A stretch of 64,000 nt of DNA, taken from the NCBI GenBank assembly GCA_963773315.1, contig CAVZAF010000010.1, forward strand, positions 62,001 to 126,000. The letters run 5' to 3'. Each line of letters begins with the position of its first letter. Position 1 is the first letter of the stretch. Positions 17,261 through 28,498 of this stretch are shown piece after piece. Under the pieces are notes generated by a model. It ran no database searches and was not told the origin of the DNA. It worked only from the letters and a program-made list of their open reading frames with translations. The position numbers and the translations under genes were made by a program. Source of the DNA: DATKAS01 sp963773315. GTDB lineage: Bacteria; Actinomycetota; Acidimicrobiia; Acidimicrobiales; DATKAS01.

Positions 17261-18474
17261 AGACGTTCGTGCGCGCCGCGGTCCTGATCGTGGGTGGTGC
17301 TCTCGTCGCGGGGCTGCTCGCCCTCGCGAGTGGCACGAGCGTCGGGGATGCGGCGGTCGTCGTCGCGCTCGCGGCGGGCGGCGCGCTGGCCGCGGCAGTC
17401 GCGGGTGCCGCTCTGTTGCGGACGTTGCGGACGCGCTCCCTGCGCGTCCAAGTGCTGGCGGTTGCTGTCGCCACGATGGTGACGATGGTTGCCGGCGTCC
17501 TGCTCGCCGCCGAGTTCATGCTGGTCTCCGACCACGATCTGGCTGTCCTGGCGGTCGTCCTAGTGGTCGCCGGCTCGGTGGCCGGCGGCGCGGCGTTGTA
17601 CCTGGGCGACATGTACGAGCGAGATACGAGAGAGGTCGGTGATCTCGCCGAGCGGCTGGTCGATCCGAACGCAGGTGCGCACGACGTCGGTAGGGAGCCG
17701 ATCCTGACCGGGGACCTTCAACGCCTCGCCGACCAGCTCTCTGATGTGTCGGCGCGCTTGGAGGCATCGAGGCAGCGAGAGAGGGCACTCGACACATCTC
17801 GCAGGGAGCTCGTGGCGTGGATCTCTCACGATCTGCGATCTCCGATCGCGTCGATCCGTGCACTCGCCGAGGCCCTCGACGAGGGCGTTGTCTCGGATGC
17901 CGTCGGCGTGGCCCGGTACCACCTGGCCATCGTCCACGAGAGTCACCGGCTCGGCGCCCTTGTCGACGACCTCTTCGAGCTCAGCAGGCTCGCGAGCGGC
18001 GCCGAGCCTGTCGATCAACCCTTCGTACCCGTGAGCGAGCTGGTCGGCGAGGTGCTCGCCGGGATCACGCCGGCGGCCTCGATTCGTGGCGTGATCGTCT
18101 CCGCGGCGATCGAAGAGCTCCCTTCGGTGCTCGTGCCGGCGAACGACGTCCGCCGGGTCATGCGCAACCTTCTCGACAACGCGGTCCGGCACACGCCCTC
18201 CGGAGGCAGCGTGACGCTCGAGGTGGCAGGCGACGGCTCCGTGCTGGAGCTGTCCGTGACCGACCAGTGCGGGGGGATCCCCGATTCCGATTTGGACCAT
18301 GTCTTCGAGGTCGCATTCCGTGGAGACGAGGCGCGGACACGCGATGAGAGTGGCGGTGGGCTCGGCCTCGCGATCGCGAAGGGGCTCGTCGAGGGTCGTG
18401 CGGGCACGATCAGAGTCGCGAACCGCTCGCACGGATGTCGGTTCACCGTGCACCTTCCGGTCGTGACGCGATGA
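17257..18474 (+). CDS. Membrane sensor histidine kinase
   Basis: The kinase (405 aa) has about four N-terminal hydrophobic helices within residues 1-120, very short external loops and no obvious large sensor domain. A HAMP-like region follows, then the H-box AWISHDLRSPIASIRAL with the phospho-His, the N-box RRVMRNLLDNAVRHTPSGG, and the G-boxes DQCGGIPDSD and SGGGLGLAIAKGL. The absence of an external domain suggests it senses the membrane state or a partner protein. The ATG overlaps the regulator's stop, and its TGA overlaps the molybdoenzyme ATG. Confidence 0.92.
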   Translation: MKTFVRAAVLIVGGALVAGLLALASGTSVGDAAVVVALAAGGALAAAVAGAALLRTLRTRSLRVQVLAVAVATMVTMVAGVLLAAEFMLVSDHDLAVLAVVLVVAGSVAGGAALYLGDMYERDTREVGDLAERLVDPNAGAHDVGREPILTGDLQRLADQLSDVSARLEASRQRERALDTSRRELVAWISHDLRSPIASIRALAEALDEGVVSDAVGVARYHLAIVHESHRLGALVDDLFELSRLASGAEPVDQPFVPVSELVGEVLAGITPAASIRGVIVSAAIEELPSVLVPANDVRRVMRNLLDNAVRHTPSGGSVTLEVAGDGSVLELSVTDQCGGIPDSDLDHVFEVAFRGDEARTRDESGGGLGLAIAKGLVEGRAGTIRVANRSHGCRFTVHLPVVTR

Positions 18475-20045
18475 CGACCCTGGAGGCGCCGCGCACGTCG
18501 CTGTCCGATCGGGAGACGATCCCGGCCGGGCGAGCAACGATCGCCGGTGTGCTCGCGGCCGCGGTGGCCCTCGCCGTGACTGACGTCGTGAGCGCTCTGA
18601 AGGCCGGTCCGTCGCTGATCGACACGATCGGCACCGAGTTCATCAACCGATTCGCGGCGTCGTTGAAGCAGCTCGCCGTGTCGCTCTTCGGTACGAACGA
18701 CAAGCCCGCGCTCGTCGTCGGCATCGTCGTCGTGTCACTTCTGATCGGCGGCGTGCTCGGCCGCGCCTCGGTTTCGCGGCCGTGGGTTGGTTCGGTGGGC
18801 TTCGCCGGCTTCGGCGTCGTGGGGATCGCGACCGGCGTGACCGATCCGCTCGCCGACCCCTGGCTGATGGTGGCCGCGGCGGTCCTCGGGACGGTCGCCG
18901 GCATCGTGACGTTGCGTCTTCTCCTCCGGGCGGCTGCACCGGTCGAGGCCAACGGATCGGCCTCCGACACCGATCCCACCGTCCGGGCCGGCTCCCGGCG
19001 CTCGTTCCTGGCATGGAGCGCCGGCGCCGTCGCCGCCACCACCGCCGGGGTCGCGGCAGGTCGCGCGCTGCGGGGCAGGTACGGGTCGGTGACGGAAGGG
19101 GTTGAGCTCCCCGCTCCTGTGAAGACGGTGCCACTCCCCGCCTCGCAGCCCTTCAGCGTGCCCGGCCTGAGCCCGTACGTGACGCCGAACGCGGACTTCT
19201 ACAGGATCGACACCGCGCTGTTCGTGCCCCGGGTCAGCGCGAACGGTTGGAGCGTCGCCGTTCACGGGATGGTGGACCACCCCTTCGAGCTCACCTACGA
19301 CGAGCTCCTCGCGATGCCGATGGTCGAGGAGCCCGTCACGATCTCGTGCGTCTCGAACGAGGTGGGAGGCGATCTCATCGGCAACGCCGTGTGGCGCGGC
19401 GTTCCGCTGCCGACGCTGCTCGAGCGAGCCGGAGTGCAGCCCGGCGCGACCCAGATCGTCGGGCGATCCGTCGACGACTTCACCGTCGGCTTCCCCACCG
19501 AGCTCGCGCTCGACGGCCGCACCGCGCTCGTCGCAGTCGGGATGAATGGAGAACCTCTGCCCGCAAAGCACGGCTTCCCCGCGCGATTGATCGTCGCCGG
19601 CCTGTACGGATACGTGTCGGCGACGAAGTGGCTGAGCGACATCGTGTTGACGCGCCTCGAGGACTTCGATGCCTACTGGGTGCCGCGAGGCTGGGCCAAG
19701 GAAGGCCCGATCAAGACAGAGTCGCGCATAGACGTGCCCCGCGGCGGCTCTTCGGTCGCGACGGGTCGCGTTGCGGTCGCCGGAGTGGCCTGGGCGCCGA
19801 CGCGCGGGATCAAGGGCGTCGAGGTGCAGGTCGATGACGGCGCCTGGCAACCCGCTCGGCTGGGCGAGGTCGCCAACGACAACACCTGGGTGCAGTGGCT
19901 GTACGACTGGCAGGCGTCGCCCGGACGCCACCAGCTGTCGGTGCGTGCGACCGACGGAACCGGCCAGGTGCAGACCGCGGAGAGCAGCCCCCCGGCGCCT
20001 GACGGAGCGTCGGGTTATCACTCGCGGACGGTCACCGTCGCGTGA
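18471..20045 (+). CDS. Membrane-fused molybdopterin-dependent oxidoreductase (sulfite-oxidase fold)
   Basis: The 524-residue protein begins with four predicted membrane helices (about residues 23-43, 85-105, 110-128 and 135-157). A twin-Arg-like SRRSFLAWSAGAVAATTAG near 180 and a fifth helix follow, then an external molybdenum-cofactor domain. The cofactor Cys is in EEPVTISCVSNEVGG, followed by GVPLPTLLERAGVQPGA and GRSVDDFTVGFP, and an Ig-like dimerisation domain ends the chain. This is the sulfite oxidase/MsrP superfamily. Coupling to a two-component system recalls HprSR-MsrPQ of E. coli, which repairs oxidised periplasmic Met; this role here is an inference. Confidence 0.88.
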   Translation: MTTLEAPRTSLSDRETIPAGRATIAGVLAAAVALAVTDVVSALKAGPSLIDTIGTEFINRFAASLKQLAVSLFGTNDKPALVVGIVVVSLLIGGVLGRASVSRPWVGSVGFAGFGVVGIATGVTDPLADPWLMVAAAVLGTVAGIVTLRLLLRAAAPVEANGSASDTDPTVRAGSRRSFLAWSAGAVAATTAGVAAGRALRGRYGSVTEGVELPAPVKTVPLPASQPFSVPGLSPYVTPNADFYRIDTALFVPRVSANGWSVAVHGMVDHPFELTYDELLAMPMVEEPVTISCVSNEVGGDLIGNAVWRGVPLPTLLERAGVQPGATQIVGRSVDDFTVGFPTELALDGRTALVAVGMNGEPLPAKHGFPARLIVAGLYGYVSATKWLSDIVLTRLEDFDAYWVPRGWAKEGPIKTESRIDVPRGGSSVATGRVAVAGVAWAPTRGIKGVEVQVDDGAWQPARLGEVANDNTWVQWLYDWQASPGRHQLSVRATDGTGQVQTAESSPPAPDGASGYHSRTVTVA

Positions 20046-20602
20046 TCACGAAGGTCGTCGTGTCCACCACATCCTTGCTCGCCCTGCTCGCGCTTGCCGG
20101 GGTCACGATCGGGATCACTCGCCGTTCCGCCGAACAGCCGAGCGCGCCGCCAATCGAAGCCACGGGATGGCTCAACACCGCGCCCCTCACCCCGGCTGAC
20201 GTCGACGGCAAGGTCGTGCTCTACGACTTCTGGACCTACAGCTGCATCAACTGCGTGCACACCCTTCCGTACGTGAAGGCGTGGTATGCGCGCTACGCGG
20301 CGGACGGGCTCGTGGTGCTCAGCATCCACACTCCCGAGTTCGAGTTCGAAGCGGACCCGCGCAACGTCGCGAACTTCCTCGCCGAGAACGACATCAGATA
20401 CCCGGTTGCGCTCGATCCGCATCGTGACACGTGGCGCGCCTGGGACAACCACTACTGGCCCGCGTTCTATGTGTACGACCGCACTGGTGCTCGCCGTTAC
20501 CAGCACTTCGGCGAGGGCAGGTACGACGAGACGGAAGACGTGTTGCGCTCGCTCCTCGGAGTCGACCCTTCCTCCCCGCGTGCTCTTGTCGCTACCGGGT
20601 GA
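20042..20602 (+). CDS. Membrane-anchored thioredoxin-like protein (DipZ/TlpA type)
   Basis: The protein (186 aa) has an N-terminal signal anchor (SLLALLALAGVTIGI) followed by an extracytoplasmic thioredoxin fold. The active site is the FWTYSCINC motif near residue 70, the form typical of the DipZ thioredoxin domain, followed by HTLPYVKAWYARY and a cis-Pro in HYWPAFYVYD. The GTG at 20042 overlaps the molybdoenzyme stop. It probably supplies or shuttles electrons, or reduces disulfides, in the same envelope pathway as the molybdoenzyme. Confidence 0.88.
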   Translation: MITKVVVSTTSLLALLALAGVTIGITRRSAEQPSAPPIEATGWLNTAPLTPADVDGKVVLYDFWTYSCINCVHTLPYVKAWYARYAADGLVVLSIHTPEFEFEADPRNVANFLAENDIRYPVALDPHRDTWRAWDNHYWPAFYVYDRTGARRYQHFGEGRYDETEDVLRSLLGVDPSSPRALVATG

Positions 20603-20641
20603 CCTGCGCCGCCTCCGTTCCCCAACCAAGGAGAAGCCCTG

Positions 20642-20875
20642 ATGAACCAGCCTTCGAAGATGGTGGCCGGCGTGTTGCTCGCGGGAGCGCTCGTGTTCAG
20701 TGTCGCCGCGTGCGGCGACGACAGCGGGAACACGAACAACCCGCCGGCTCAAGCGCCGACCACCTCGGTGACTCAGTCGACCGAGGCGATGACCGACTCG
20801 ACCTCGGCCATGACCGAGACGACCGAGGCCATGACCGATTCGACGACGGCCATGACTGACACGACGACGCCCTGA
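20642..20875 (+). CDS. Small Thr/Met/Glu-rich lipoprotein
   Basis: The 77-residue product has a typical lipoprotein signal (MVAGVLLAGALVFSVAACG; lipid Cys near 28). The mature tail consists of Asn/Pro/Gln and then repeats of the type TEAMTDST / TSAMTETT. No fold is expected. An aaggagaag ribosome site lies just upstream of the ATG. It is the last gene of the molybdoenzyme operon, 39 bp after the thioredoxin. The regularly spaced Met residues in an exposed tail could be oxidation targets, but this is speculation. Confidence 0.7.
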   Translation: MNQPSKMVAGVLLAGALVFSVAACGDDSGNTNNPPAQAPTTSVTQSTEAMTDSTSAMTETTEAMTDSTTAMTDTTTP

Positions 20876-20891
20876 CGCTTGCCCGGGAGCT

Positions 20892-21215
20892 TCAGCGCCC
20901 TCTGCCGAGCCGCACGGCCTTGCCGACGAGGTCTCGCACCGAGGCCTCGTCGGCGCCGGCAGAGACGAGGTTCTGCACCTTCGCTTCGATCTCCTCCGCG
21001 AGAGCCTCGTCGACTCCGGCCGCGGCCGCTTGCTTGGCCTCCAACGATCGTGCGGTCGTCGCAACGGCCATCAGCACGATGATCGACACCGCGGTGATGA
21101 GCCCGAACGTGACCACGACACCGTTGTTGTTGTCGGCGATCGACCCGATGATCATCCCCGCGATGCCGACGACGCAGATGGCGATGACCGCCCAGCGCAG
21201 CACGCGCAGTGTCAT
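20892..21215 (-). CDS. Small two-helix membrane protein with coiled-coil tail
   Basis: The protein (107 aa) has two membrane helices (VIAICVVGIAGMIIGSI and VVVTFGLITAVSIIVLMAVA) followed by a charged helical tail (LEAKQAAAAGVDEALAEEIE). No family is recognised. It lies downstream of ettA on the same strand. Its start region is made of a 17-bp tandem repeat, so three ATGA words exist in different frames; only the one at 21215 opens this reading frame. Originally the start may have overlapped the ettA stop. Confidence 0.55.
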   Translation of the reverse strand: MTLRVLRWAVIAICVVGIAGMIIGSIADNNNGVVVTFGLITAVSIIVLMAVATTARSLEAKQAAAAGVDEALAEEIEAKVQNLVSAGADEASVRDLVGKAVRLGRGR

Positions 21216-21245
21216 CGAACCCGCAGTGTCATCGAACCCGCAGTG

Positions 21246-21251
<6 letters not shown>
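21207..21251. repeat. 17-bp tandem repeat at the ettA stop / small membrane protein start
   Basis: The unit cagtgtcatcgaacccg occurs twice in full (21207-21223, 21224-21240) and once in part (21241-21251). Read on the minus strand, each copy contains atgacactgcg. One copy contains the ettA TGA, and the last one supplies the ATG of the 107-aa gene. Confidence 0.95.
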
Positions 21252-22922
<1,671 letters not shown>

Positions 22923-23023
22923 GACGGCCCGACCCTACCGATGCGTGGCCGCTGATTCGCCGTCGACGTCGACACCGGTGCTACGTTCCGCCCGTCCGGC
23001 CTTGGAAAGTCTGGGGGGCGCAC

Positions 23024-23776
23024 ATGTACGCACTACAGCTGCTCGATCGAGCAGGACTCGCTTTCACTTCGCGGTGGCTCCACATCGTCGTGGGCATCAC
23101 CTGGATCGGGTTGCTCTACTACTTCAACCTCGTGCAGGTGCCGGCGTTCGCGGAGATGAGCGCGAGCTCGCGCACCGAGGCCATCGAGGTGCTCGCGAAG
23201 CGAGCGTTGTGGTGGTTCCGCTGGGCGGCCGTCGCGACAGTTCTCACCGGGCTGCTCATCATGGGCTTCACGAAGGACTACTTCGCCGACAACTTCGGTC
23301 AGCGCGCAAACGGCATCTCGATCTCCACCGGTGTCCTCATCGCCCTCATCATGTTCGTCAACGTGTGGGGCGTCATCTGGCGCAACCAGAAGGTGGTCAT
23401 CGCGTCGGCTGCACAGGTGCGTGCCGGTGGTGAGCCGCTCCCCGAGGCGGCGGTGGCGGGCCGCCGAGCCGGCATGGCCTCGCGTCAGAACGTCCTCATC
23501 TCGTTCGCCATGATCTGGTTCATGACCTTCACGACCCACTACTCGGGGTTCTACGACACGAGCAGCGGGGGCGCCCGTGGCGCCTACTGGGCCATCACCG
23601 TGATCATCCTCGCGGTGCTCGAGCTGAACGCACTCGGCATCATCGGTGGCGGGCTGAAGCCGGCGAAGGAGTCGCCCTTCAACTGGCCCTACGAGACAGT
23701 GCGCAACGTGCTGATCTCGGGCTTCGTGCTCTGGGCGATCTTCTGGCTGATGTGGGAGATCCTCTTCGCCCCGTGA
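23024..23776 (+). CDS. Urate-oxidase-N-terminal-domain membrane protein (PuuD-like)
   Basis: The integral membrane protein (250 aa) has about six helices. It begins with SRWLHIVVGITWIGLLYYFNLVQVP, typical of the membrane domain of the urate hydroxylase PuuD family, with the early His as a possible haem ligand. Later helices include ISFAMIWFMTFTTHYSGFY and NVLISGFVLWAIFWLMWEI. PuuD proteins normally carry a C-terminal cytochrome c; here the reading frame ends without it, and a separate cytochrome c lipoprotein is encoded convergently right after. Urate as substrate is unproven; a quinone- or haem-linked redox role is safer. Confidence 0.75.
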   Translation: MYALQLLDRAGLAFTSRWLHIVVGITWIGLLYYFNLVQVPAFAEMSASSRTEAIEVLAKRALWWFRWAAVATVLTGLLIMGFTKDYFADNFGQRANGISISTGVLIALIMFVNVWGVIWRNQKVVIASAAQVRAGGEPLPEAAVAGRRAGMASRQNVLISFAMIWFMTFTTHYSGFYDTSSGGARGAYWAITVIILAVLELNALGIIGGGLKPAKESPFNWPYETVRNVLISGFVLWAIFWLMWEILFAP

Positions 23777-23788
23777 GCCAGGCGCTCG

Positions 23789-24190
23789 CTAGCCGAGCGA
23801 CTTGATGTAGGCGACGATCTGATCCTGCTCGTCGGGCGTGAGGTTGAACTGCGGCATCACGTTGGGGAAGCCCTTCACGATCTTCGCGCTCGGGTCGGTG
23901 ATCGACTCCTTGATGTAGAGGTCGTCGGCCGTCACCTTCGTGCCATCCGACAGCTCGACCTCGCTGCCGTAGAGCCCCTTCCACGTCGGGCCCGTACCGG
24001 ACGCGCCGCTCGTGCTGTGGCAGGTCGGGCACCCGCGATCGTGGACGAGCGCCTTGCCCGCTGCCACTTGGTCGGCGGAGGCGCCGCCGCCTGTCGTCGC
24101 CGCCGAGCCGCCGGAGTCGTTCCCGCCGCACGCGGCGAGCGCGCCGGTGAGGATGAGAGCGGGGACGAGGGCGAGCAACGCGCGTTTCAC
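23789..24190 (-). CDS. Cytochrome c lipoprotein
   Basis: The 133-residue product has a signal peptide with lipobox (LILTGALAACGG) and a single haem-binding CPTCH motif in LVHDRGCPTCHSTSGASG. The later GFPNVMPQFNLTPDEQDQIV contains the probable axial Met, and the protein ends in AYIKSLG. The sequence resembles the cytochrome c domain of cytochrome oxidase subunit II (ADDLYIKESITDPSAKIV). The GTG at 24190 is chosen because it sits just before the signal sequence. It converges with the PuuD-like gene, leaving 12 bp between stops, so the two may cooperate although they are not in one operon. Confidence 0.85.
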   Translation of the reverse strand: MKRALLALVPALILTGALAACGGNDSGGSAATTGGGASADQVAAGKALVHDRGCPTCHSTSGASGTGPTWKGLYGSEVELSDGTKVTADDLYIKESITDPSAKIVKGFPNVMPQFNLTPDEQDQIVAYIKSLG

Positions 24191-24247
24191 GGCGGGGAAA
24201 CCTACCGGCCACTCCGGCTGCTCAGGGCCCACCGGTAGCATCGAAAC

Positions 24248-27200
24248 GTGGTTGACGCGCGCCCGCAACAGCCGAGCCCTGACGAATTCGGAACGAACGC
24301 GTGGCTCGTCGACGAGATGTACGAGCAGTACCGCTCGGACCCGTCGTCGGTGAGTGAGTCGTGGCGTGAGTTCTTCGCGGACTACCGACCCGGAGCGGTC
24401 ATCGTGGCGCCGACGCCCACACCCACGCCTGCTCCCGCCCCGACTCCCGCGCCCGCCGCGACGCCCGCTCCGGCCGCAGCACCCGCGCCGGCCGGTGGCG
24501 CCGCTGGCGAGATCGGCGACCCGATCCGCGGGGCGGGCGCCGTGATCGTGTCGAACATGGAGGCGAGCCTCGGCGTCCCGACGGCGACCAGCTTCCGCGT
24601 CGTCCCCGCCAAGCTGCTCGAGGTCAACCGCAGCGTGATCAACGGGTACCTCGCGCGCACCCGCGGCGGAAAGGTGAGCTTCACGCATCTCATCGGCTAC
24701 GCGGTCGTCCGCGCGATCGCGGACGACGTGCGGGTGATGAACTCGACCTTCGTCGAAGGGCCCGATGGCAAGCCGCGGGTCGTGCACCACGACCACGTCA
24801 ACCTCGGGCTCGCAGTCGACCTCGAGAAGTCCGACGGCAGCCGCACGCTGGTCGTCCCGGTCGTGAAGTCGGCCGAGGAGATGTCGTTCGCCGAGTTCGT
24901 CGCCGCGTACGAAGATCTCATCCGCAAGGTGCGCACGAACAAGCTGAGCCCTGACGACTTCAAGGGCGCCACGATCACGTTGACCAACCCGGGCACGATC
25001 GGCACGGTGCAGTCCGTGCCGCGGCTGATGCCGGGGCAGGGCGTGATCATCGGGGTCGGCGCGATCGACTTCCCGGCGGAGTACCAGGCGGCCGACGAGC
25101 GCACGCTCGCCGATCTGGGCGTGTCGAAGGTCGTCACGATCACGTCGACCTACGACCACCGCATCATCCAAGGCGCCGAGTCGGGTCTGTTCCTCAAGCG
25201 CGTGCACGAGCTGCTGATGGGGGAGGGCGGCTTCTACGACGCCTCGTTCACCTCGCTCGGCGTGCCCTACGAAGCGGTGCGCTGGCGGCGCGACGTCAAC
25301 CCCGCCGACCATGACGACGCCCGGCTGCAGAAGCAGATGGTGATCGCGACGCTCATCCGCGTGTACCGGGTGCGCGGGCACCTCATCGCCGACCTCGACC
25401 CGCTCAAGTGGACGCCGCCGCGGATGGAGCCCGAGCTCGATCCCGCGACGTACGGCCTGACGATCTGGGACCTCGAGCGCGAGTTCCTCACCGGCGGGCT
25501 CGGTGGCGTCGAGCAGCTCGAGCTCGGTGAGATCCTCCGGATCCTGCGCGACGCGTACTGCCGCACGATCGGCATCGAGTACATGCACATCCAGGACACC
25601 GCCGAGCAGAAGTGGATCCAGCAGCAGGTCGAGGGCGTGCGATTCGCGCTCAGCCACGACGAGCAGCTGCATCTCCTCTCGCGCCTGAACGCGGCCGAGG
25701 CGTTCGAGAAGTTCCTCGCCACGAAGTACGTGGGCCAGAAGCGGTTCGGCCTCGAAGGCGCGGAGTCCGCGATCGCGATCCTCGACTCGGTCCTCTCATT
25801 GGCCGCGGACGAGGGCCTCGACGGAGTCGTGCTCGGCATGCCTCACCGCGGGCGCCTGAGCGTCCTCGCCAACATCGTGGGCAAGTCGTACGACCAGATC
25901 TTCAAGGAGTTCGAGGGCTACGTCGACCCGTCGTCCACGCAGGGCTCGGGCGACGTGAAGTACCACCTCGGGGCGTCGGGCAAGTTCGTCAGCCCCGGCG
26001 GCGCCGACATCAAGGTCGAGCTCGCCGCGAACCCGTCGCACCTCGAAGCAGTCGACCCGGTCGTCGGCGGCATGGCCCGCGCTCGACAGGACCTCATCGA
26101 CCGGCCCGGCTCGTATTCGGTCCTGCCGATCCTGATGCACGGCGATGCCGCGTTCGCCGGCCAGGGCGTCGTCGCCGAGTGCCTCAACATGAGCGACATC
26201 ACGGGTTACCGCGTCGGCGGCACGATCCACCTCGTCGTGAACAACCAGCTCGGGTTCACGACTGCGCCCGAGCACGCGCGCAGCTCGCAGTACGCGACCG
26301 ACGTCGCGAAGATGATCCAGGCGCCGATCTTCCATGTGAACGGCGACGATCCTGAGGCGTGCATCCGCGTGGCGCGGCTGTCCTATGCGTTCCGGCAGAC
26401 GTTCCACAAGGACGTCGTGATCGACATGGTCTGCTACCGGCGCCACGGTCACAACGAGGGCGACGATCCGAGCTACACGCAGCCGCTGATGTACAAGCTC
26501 ATCGACGAGCGGCGCTCGGTGCGCAAGCTCTATACCGAGGCACTCGTGAAGCGCGGCGAGCTGACGCTCGACGAGGCCGAGCAGGCGCTCGACGACTTCC
26601 AGCGTCGCTTGCAGGTCGCGCTCGACGAGACTCGCCAGTCCGCTCCGGCGGCCGTGAAGGCAGCGAGGCCGCCCGCGCCGATGGGCGTGCTTCCCCACGT
26701 CGCGACAGGCGTCGACCGCGCGACGCTCGACCGCGTCTTCGCCGGGCTCACGAAGGTGCCCGAGGGCTTCACGTTCCACCCGAAGCTGGCCAAGCAGTTC
26801 GAGACCCGTACCAAGCTCTACGACGACGGTCAGGTCGAGTGGGCAACTGCCGAGGCACTCTCGATCGGCACGTTGCTGCTCGAGGGCACTGACGTGCGGC
26901 TGACCGGCGAGGACACGCGGCGGGGCACGTTCAGCCAGCGGCACGCCGCGCTCGTCGACTTCTACACCGGCTGGACGTATGTCCCGCTCGCGTCGCTCGA
27001 CGAGAGCCAAGGCAAGCTTTGGGTCTACGACTCGCTGCTGTCCGAGTACGCCGCGGTCGGATTCGAGTACGGGTACTCCGTCGTGCACAAGGACGCGCTC
27101 GTCGCCTGGGAGGCGCAGTTCGGCGACTTCGTGAACGGCGCGCAGATCATCATCGACCAGTTCCTCGTGGCCGCCGAAGACAAGTGGCAGCAGACCTCGG

Positions 27201-27863
27201 GCCTCGTGATGCTCCTGCCCCACGGGTACGAGGGCCAGGGACCCGAGCACTCGTCTGCTCGCATCGAGCGCTTCCTCACGATGTGCGCCGAGGACAACAT
27301 CCAGGTCGTCAACGCCACGACGCCGGCGCAGTACTTCCACCTGTTGCGGCGTCAGGTGCGCCGCGAGATCCGCAAGCCGCTCGTCGTGTTCACCCCGAAG
27401 TCGTTGCTGCGGGCGAAACAGGCGCACTCGCCGGTCGACGAGCTCACGAACGGGTCCTTCCAAGAGGTGCTCGACGACCGGTCGGTCAGCGACCCGGCGG
27501 CCGTCGCGCGGATCATCTTCTGCTCCGGCAAGGTCGCATACGACGCCATCGCTCGGCGTGATGAGGTCGAGCGCGCCGGTCGCGATCGTGCGGGTCGAGC
27601 AGCTGTACCCGTTCCCCCGCGAGCAGCTGATCGACATCCTTCGTCGCTACGAGAACGCTCGCGAGGTCGTCTGGCTGCAGGAGGAGCCCGAGAACATGGG
27701 CCCGTGGCGGTTCATGTACGACCGCAGCCACGAGATCGAGAACGCCGGGTACAAGGTGCGTCAGGTGTGCCGTGTCGAGTCGGGAAGCCCGGCGACCGGC
27801 TCAGGAGTCATCCACGCGCAAGAGCTGAACGACCTCCTCGATGAGGCGTTCGCAGGGCTCTAG
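24248..27863 (+). CDS. kgd: Multifunctional 2-oxoglutarate metabolism enzyme (Kgd/OdhA; frame broken near 27575)
   Basis: The reconstructed protein is about 1204 aa. It starts with the E1o N-terminal helix (FGTNAWLVDEMYEQYRSDPS), followed by an Ala/Pro linker (about 55-95). An E2-type acyltransferase domain ends with STYDHRIIQGAESG near 302, and the thiamine-diphosphate E1 domain has MPHRGRLSVLANIVG and the TPP motif around VNGDDPEACIRV near 700. This actinobacterial fusion feeds succinyl groups through a separate lipoyl protein. After YDAIARRDEVER the frame shifts: dropping base 27575 restores PVAIVRVEQLYPFPREQ and the normal C-terminus to 27863. The GTG start at 24248 fits the family. Confidence 0.93.
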
Positions 27864-27867
27864 ACGA

Positions 27868-28494
27868 TCAGGTCAGCGGGAACCCGACGACCGCCTCGAG
27901 GTCTTCGAGCGCCTGGGCCGCGTTCAGCACCTTGATCGTCGTCATGCCCATGGCCTTCGCAGGCTTGAGGTTGATGCCGAGGTCGTCGAGGAAGACGCAC
28001 ATCTCGGGCTTCACGTCGAGCAGCTCGCACGCCATCTCGTAGAAGCGCGGGTCGGGCTTGCGCACGCCGACCTTGCTCGACTCGACGATGACGTGGAACA
28101 GCGCCATCACCTCGGCCATCTGCCGCTCACGGTCGACGTGCCCTGGTGACGTGACGAAGTTGTTGGTCAGGCACGCGGTCTTCAGTCGGGACGAGCAGCG
28201 CCGCACCGCCTCGACCATCTCGGGCCGGAGCTCGCCCTGCAGCGCTTCGAGCACGCGCCGAGCGTCGATCGTGTGCCCGGCCGCGGCGGCCTCTGCCTCA
28301 TACAGCGAGCAGAACTCGTCGATCGTCACCTCGCTGCGCTCGAGCAGCGCCCACGCGTTCGTATCGGGGTTCGTCGCGTTGAGGCCCCGCAGCAACCCGT
28401 CGGGCACACCGACTTCGGCCTCGTACTTCGAGAACGCCTCGAACGGGCTCGAGAGCACGACCCCGCCGAAGTCGAACAGCGCTGCTTCGATCAC
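27868..28494 (-). CDS. HAD-superfamily hydrolase
   Basis: The protein (208 aa) has HAD motif I as ALFDFGGVV, with Gly where many members have Asp at the second position, motif II as CLTNNF, Lys in SSKVGVRKPDPRFYEMA and motif IV as CVFLDDLGINLKPAKAMGM. It is of the epoxide-hydrolase N-terminal/phosphatase-like type found beside acyl-CoA genes; DFGGV is typical of that group. The GTG at 28494 is preferred to longer starts because it lies 4 bp after the stop of the peptidase gene, in the same operon. The substrate is unknown. Confidence 0.82.
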   Translation of the reverse strand: MIEAALFDFGGVVLSSPFEAFSKYEAEVGVPDGLLRGLNATNPDTNAWALLERSEVTIDEFCSLYEAEAAAAGHTIDARRVLEALQGELRPEMVEAVRRCSSRLKTACLTNNFVTSPGHVDRERQMAEVMALFHVIVESSKVGVRKPDPRFYEMACELLDVKPEMCVFLDDLGINLKPAKAMGMTTIKVLNAAQALEDLEAVVGFPLT

Positions 28495-28498
28495 GAGA

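Noticed and set aside
25796..27637. Very long open frame antisense to kgd (over 600 codons)
   Set aside because: High GC keeps antisense frames open; its product is Arg/Val/Glu-rich without motifs, while the plus strand encodes a clear E1 domain.
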